This document shows, one piece after another, positions 36,135 to 36,855 of a stretch of 36,855 bases of DNA. The notes under the pieces are model-generated. The model made no database searches, was not told the origin of the DNA, and worked only from the letters and a program-made list of their open reading frames with translations. This DNA is from a virus. A program made the translations under genes and the position numbers. The stretch spans positions 1-36,855 of IMG/VR virus record IMGVR_UViG_3300036985_001434. One strand, written 5' to 3'. Position 1 is the first letter of the stretch, and every line of letters begins with the position of its first letter.

Positions 36135-36855
36135 GGGTTTACGATAGAGATGCAGTTAACGTAATTAACTCCTGCATATTTATCTGATGCCTCGTAGATG
36201 TCTGTAGGTAGAGTAACAATCTTACCAGTTGTAGTCAATACAATTGATAGATTACCACAATCATCCTTCATTGTCAAATCAGCAGGCAATCCTGCAGGAG
36301 TAAACACCAAAGTCTTGGAGTAATTGCTTCCTGCTACTGGAGTGATGCCTTGATTCCAATCTGCGAGATTGAACGATAGCCATTGGATTGCTCCTGCAGT
36401 AGTTATCAGTGCAGATGTTTGGTTACCTTGTGCTGCTGCTAAACGAGCATCATAGGCAAATCCAAATCCATTCTGCTGAGAGATTGCAAGTAAGTCAATA
36501 CCAAATTGAGTGCAGCATCCTGCTTGAACGGCATTGGCATAACGCTGCATCTCAGCACCACCAAACGCTACTGGAGCAGCAGGATAGTTTGCCATACGAG
36601 TTGCTTGTAGGATATCTGCCAAGGCAAACTCATTGAGTGCTTGTCCACCAGTTTGACGAGTCGCAATCTGTAAGCAATCCCCAACAATGTTATAGTAGGC
36701 ATCTGCCTCCGTTCCCCAAGCACCAATATCTGCTACGGCTTGAGTCGCAGCAGCAGATGCTACCTTGCGGTCTAACACATCCATAAGACGCATTACAGAC
36801 TCAAGCACAAAACGGCTATTATCTTGGCAGTGACGAGCGATTTCTGCTGCATTGA
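36131..36855 (-). CDS. Probable major capsid protein, C-terminal part (runs off right edge)
   Basis: Open from the right edge to TAG at 36131, ending GVNYVNCISIVNP. With codons from 511-63 it makes a 348-residue protein. The region is Ala/Gln/Asn-rich with helices (MRLMDVLDRKVASAAATQAV, LADILQATRMANYP) and then beta strands (SKTLVFTPAGLPADLTMK), compatible with the HK97 fold. No conserved motif proves it; the call rests on scaffold upstream, size, and terminator and joining genes downstream. Confidence 0.7.
   Translation of the reverse strand, partial: NAAEIARHCQDNSRFVLESVMRLMDVLDRKVASAAATQAVADIGAWGTEADAYYNIVGDCLQIATRQTGGQALNEFALADILQATRMANYPAAPVAFGGAEMQRYANAVQAGCCTQFGIDLLAISQQNGFGFAYDARLAAAQGNQTSALITTAGAIQWLSFNLADWNQGITPVAGSNYSKTLVFTPAGLPADLTMKDDCGNLSIVLTTTGKIVTLPTDIYEASDKYAGVNYVNCISIVNP
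36134..36140 (-). promoter_or_regulatory. Candidate -1 frameshift heptamer at the capsid stop
   Basis: The minus strand reads A AAC CCA directly before TAG, in phase with capsid codons GTA AAC CCA. It fits X XXY YYZ (AAA, CCC, A), and a stop codon next to the slip site would favour slipping. CCC is less common than AAA or TTT in the second triplet, so efficiency is uncertain. Confidence 0.4.
36729..36855. repeat. 127-bp direct repeat, right copy
   Basis: Identical to 63-189 and flush with the right end of the window. See the left copy for interpretation. Confidence 0.95.

Noticed and set aside
1-36855. Lysogeny genes, tRNAs, CRISPR arrays and IS elements
   Set aside because: I looked for integrase/recombinase motifs, cloverleaf structures, regularly spaced repeats and transposase ORFs on both strands and found none.

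Overview
The window is a nearly complete phage genome of about 36.7 kb. It encodes a small and a large terminase subunit, portal, SPP1 gp7-type head protein, scaffold, probable major capsid protein, head-tail joining proteins, a 1013-residue tape measure, a tail-fibre-like protein, lysozyme, a DnaB-type helicase and a recombination set. I see no integrase, excisionase, tRNA, rRNA, IS element or CRISPR array, so a lytic lifestyle is likely but not proven. The host is probably a Bacteroidota bacterium: several promoters fit the TTTG/TTG-N19-20-TAnnTTTG form of that phylum, start codons lack Shine-Dalgarno sequences, and the fibre N-terminus and the DUF6291-like protein are of types common in phages of Bacteroidota. 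All genes but one lie on the minus strand.

The last 127 bases (36729-36855) repeat bases 63-189 exactly, inside the capsid gene. Joining the copies gives a circle of 36,666 bp and restores one open capsid gene of 348 codons. Bases 1-62 are a diverged second version of the same gene segment, so the contig probably ends at an assembly-graph junction between two capsid alleles.

In transcription order (minus strand, descending coordinates): early and replication/recombination genes (30181 to about 21063) hold an SSB-like protein, a coiled-coil protein, an HTH-like protein, two PD-(D/E)XK-type nucleases, a DUF6291-like protein, a DnaB-type helicase and an RHH-like protein. Packaging and tail genes follow (21058-10379): a 46-residue protein, TerS, TerL, small Cys-rich proteins, a frameshifted tail chaperone pair, the tape measure and large tail proteins. 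A glycosyltransferase and a methyltransferase (10379-8894) precede the portal and the head protein, which carries a C-terminal ADP-ribosyltransferase-like domain (8812-5311). After a block of small genes comes a plus-strand two-domain glycosyltransferase (3053-4435) lying between two identical terminators, then scaffold, small genes and capsid (511, wrapping to 36131), joining proteins and fibre (36003-32930), lysozyme and holin (32928-32217), and membrane proteins plus a PAS-HisKA protein with no kinase domain (32224-30312).

The most interesting signals are: (1) a pseudoknotted 5' leader upstream of the DUF6291-like gene; (2) two candidate -1 frameshift sites, a classic one in the tail chaperone and an unexpected one at the capsid stop codon; (3) a stand-alone PAS-HisKA protein; (4) an ADP-ribosyltransferase-like domain fused to a virion protein; (5) a scattered set of look-alike promoters whose leaders carry TTTAAACAT exactly 7 nt before the start codon; and (6) the glycosyltransferase cassette bounded by duplicated terminators.
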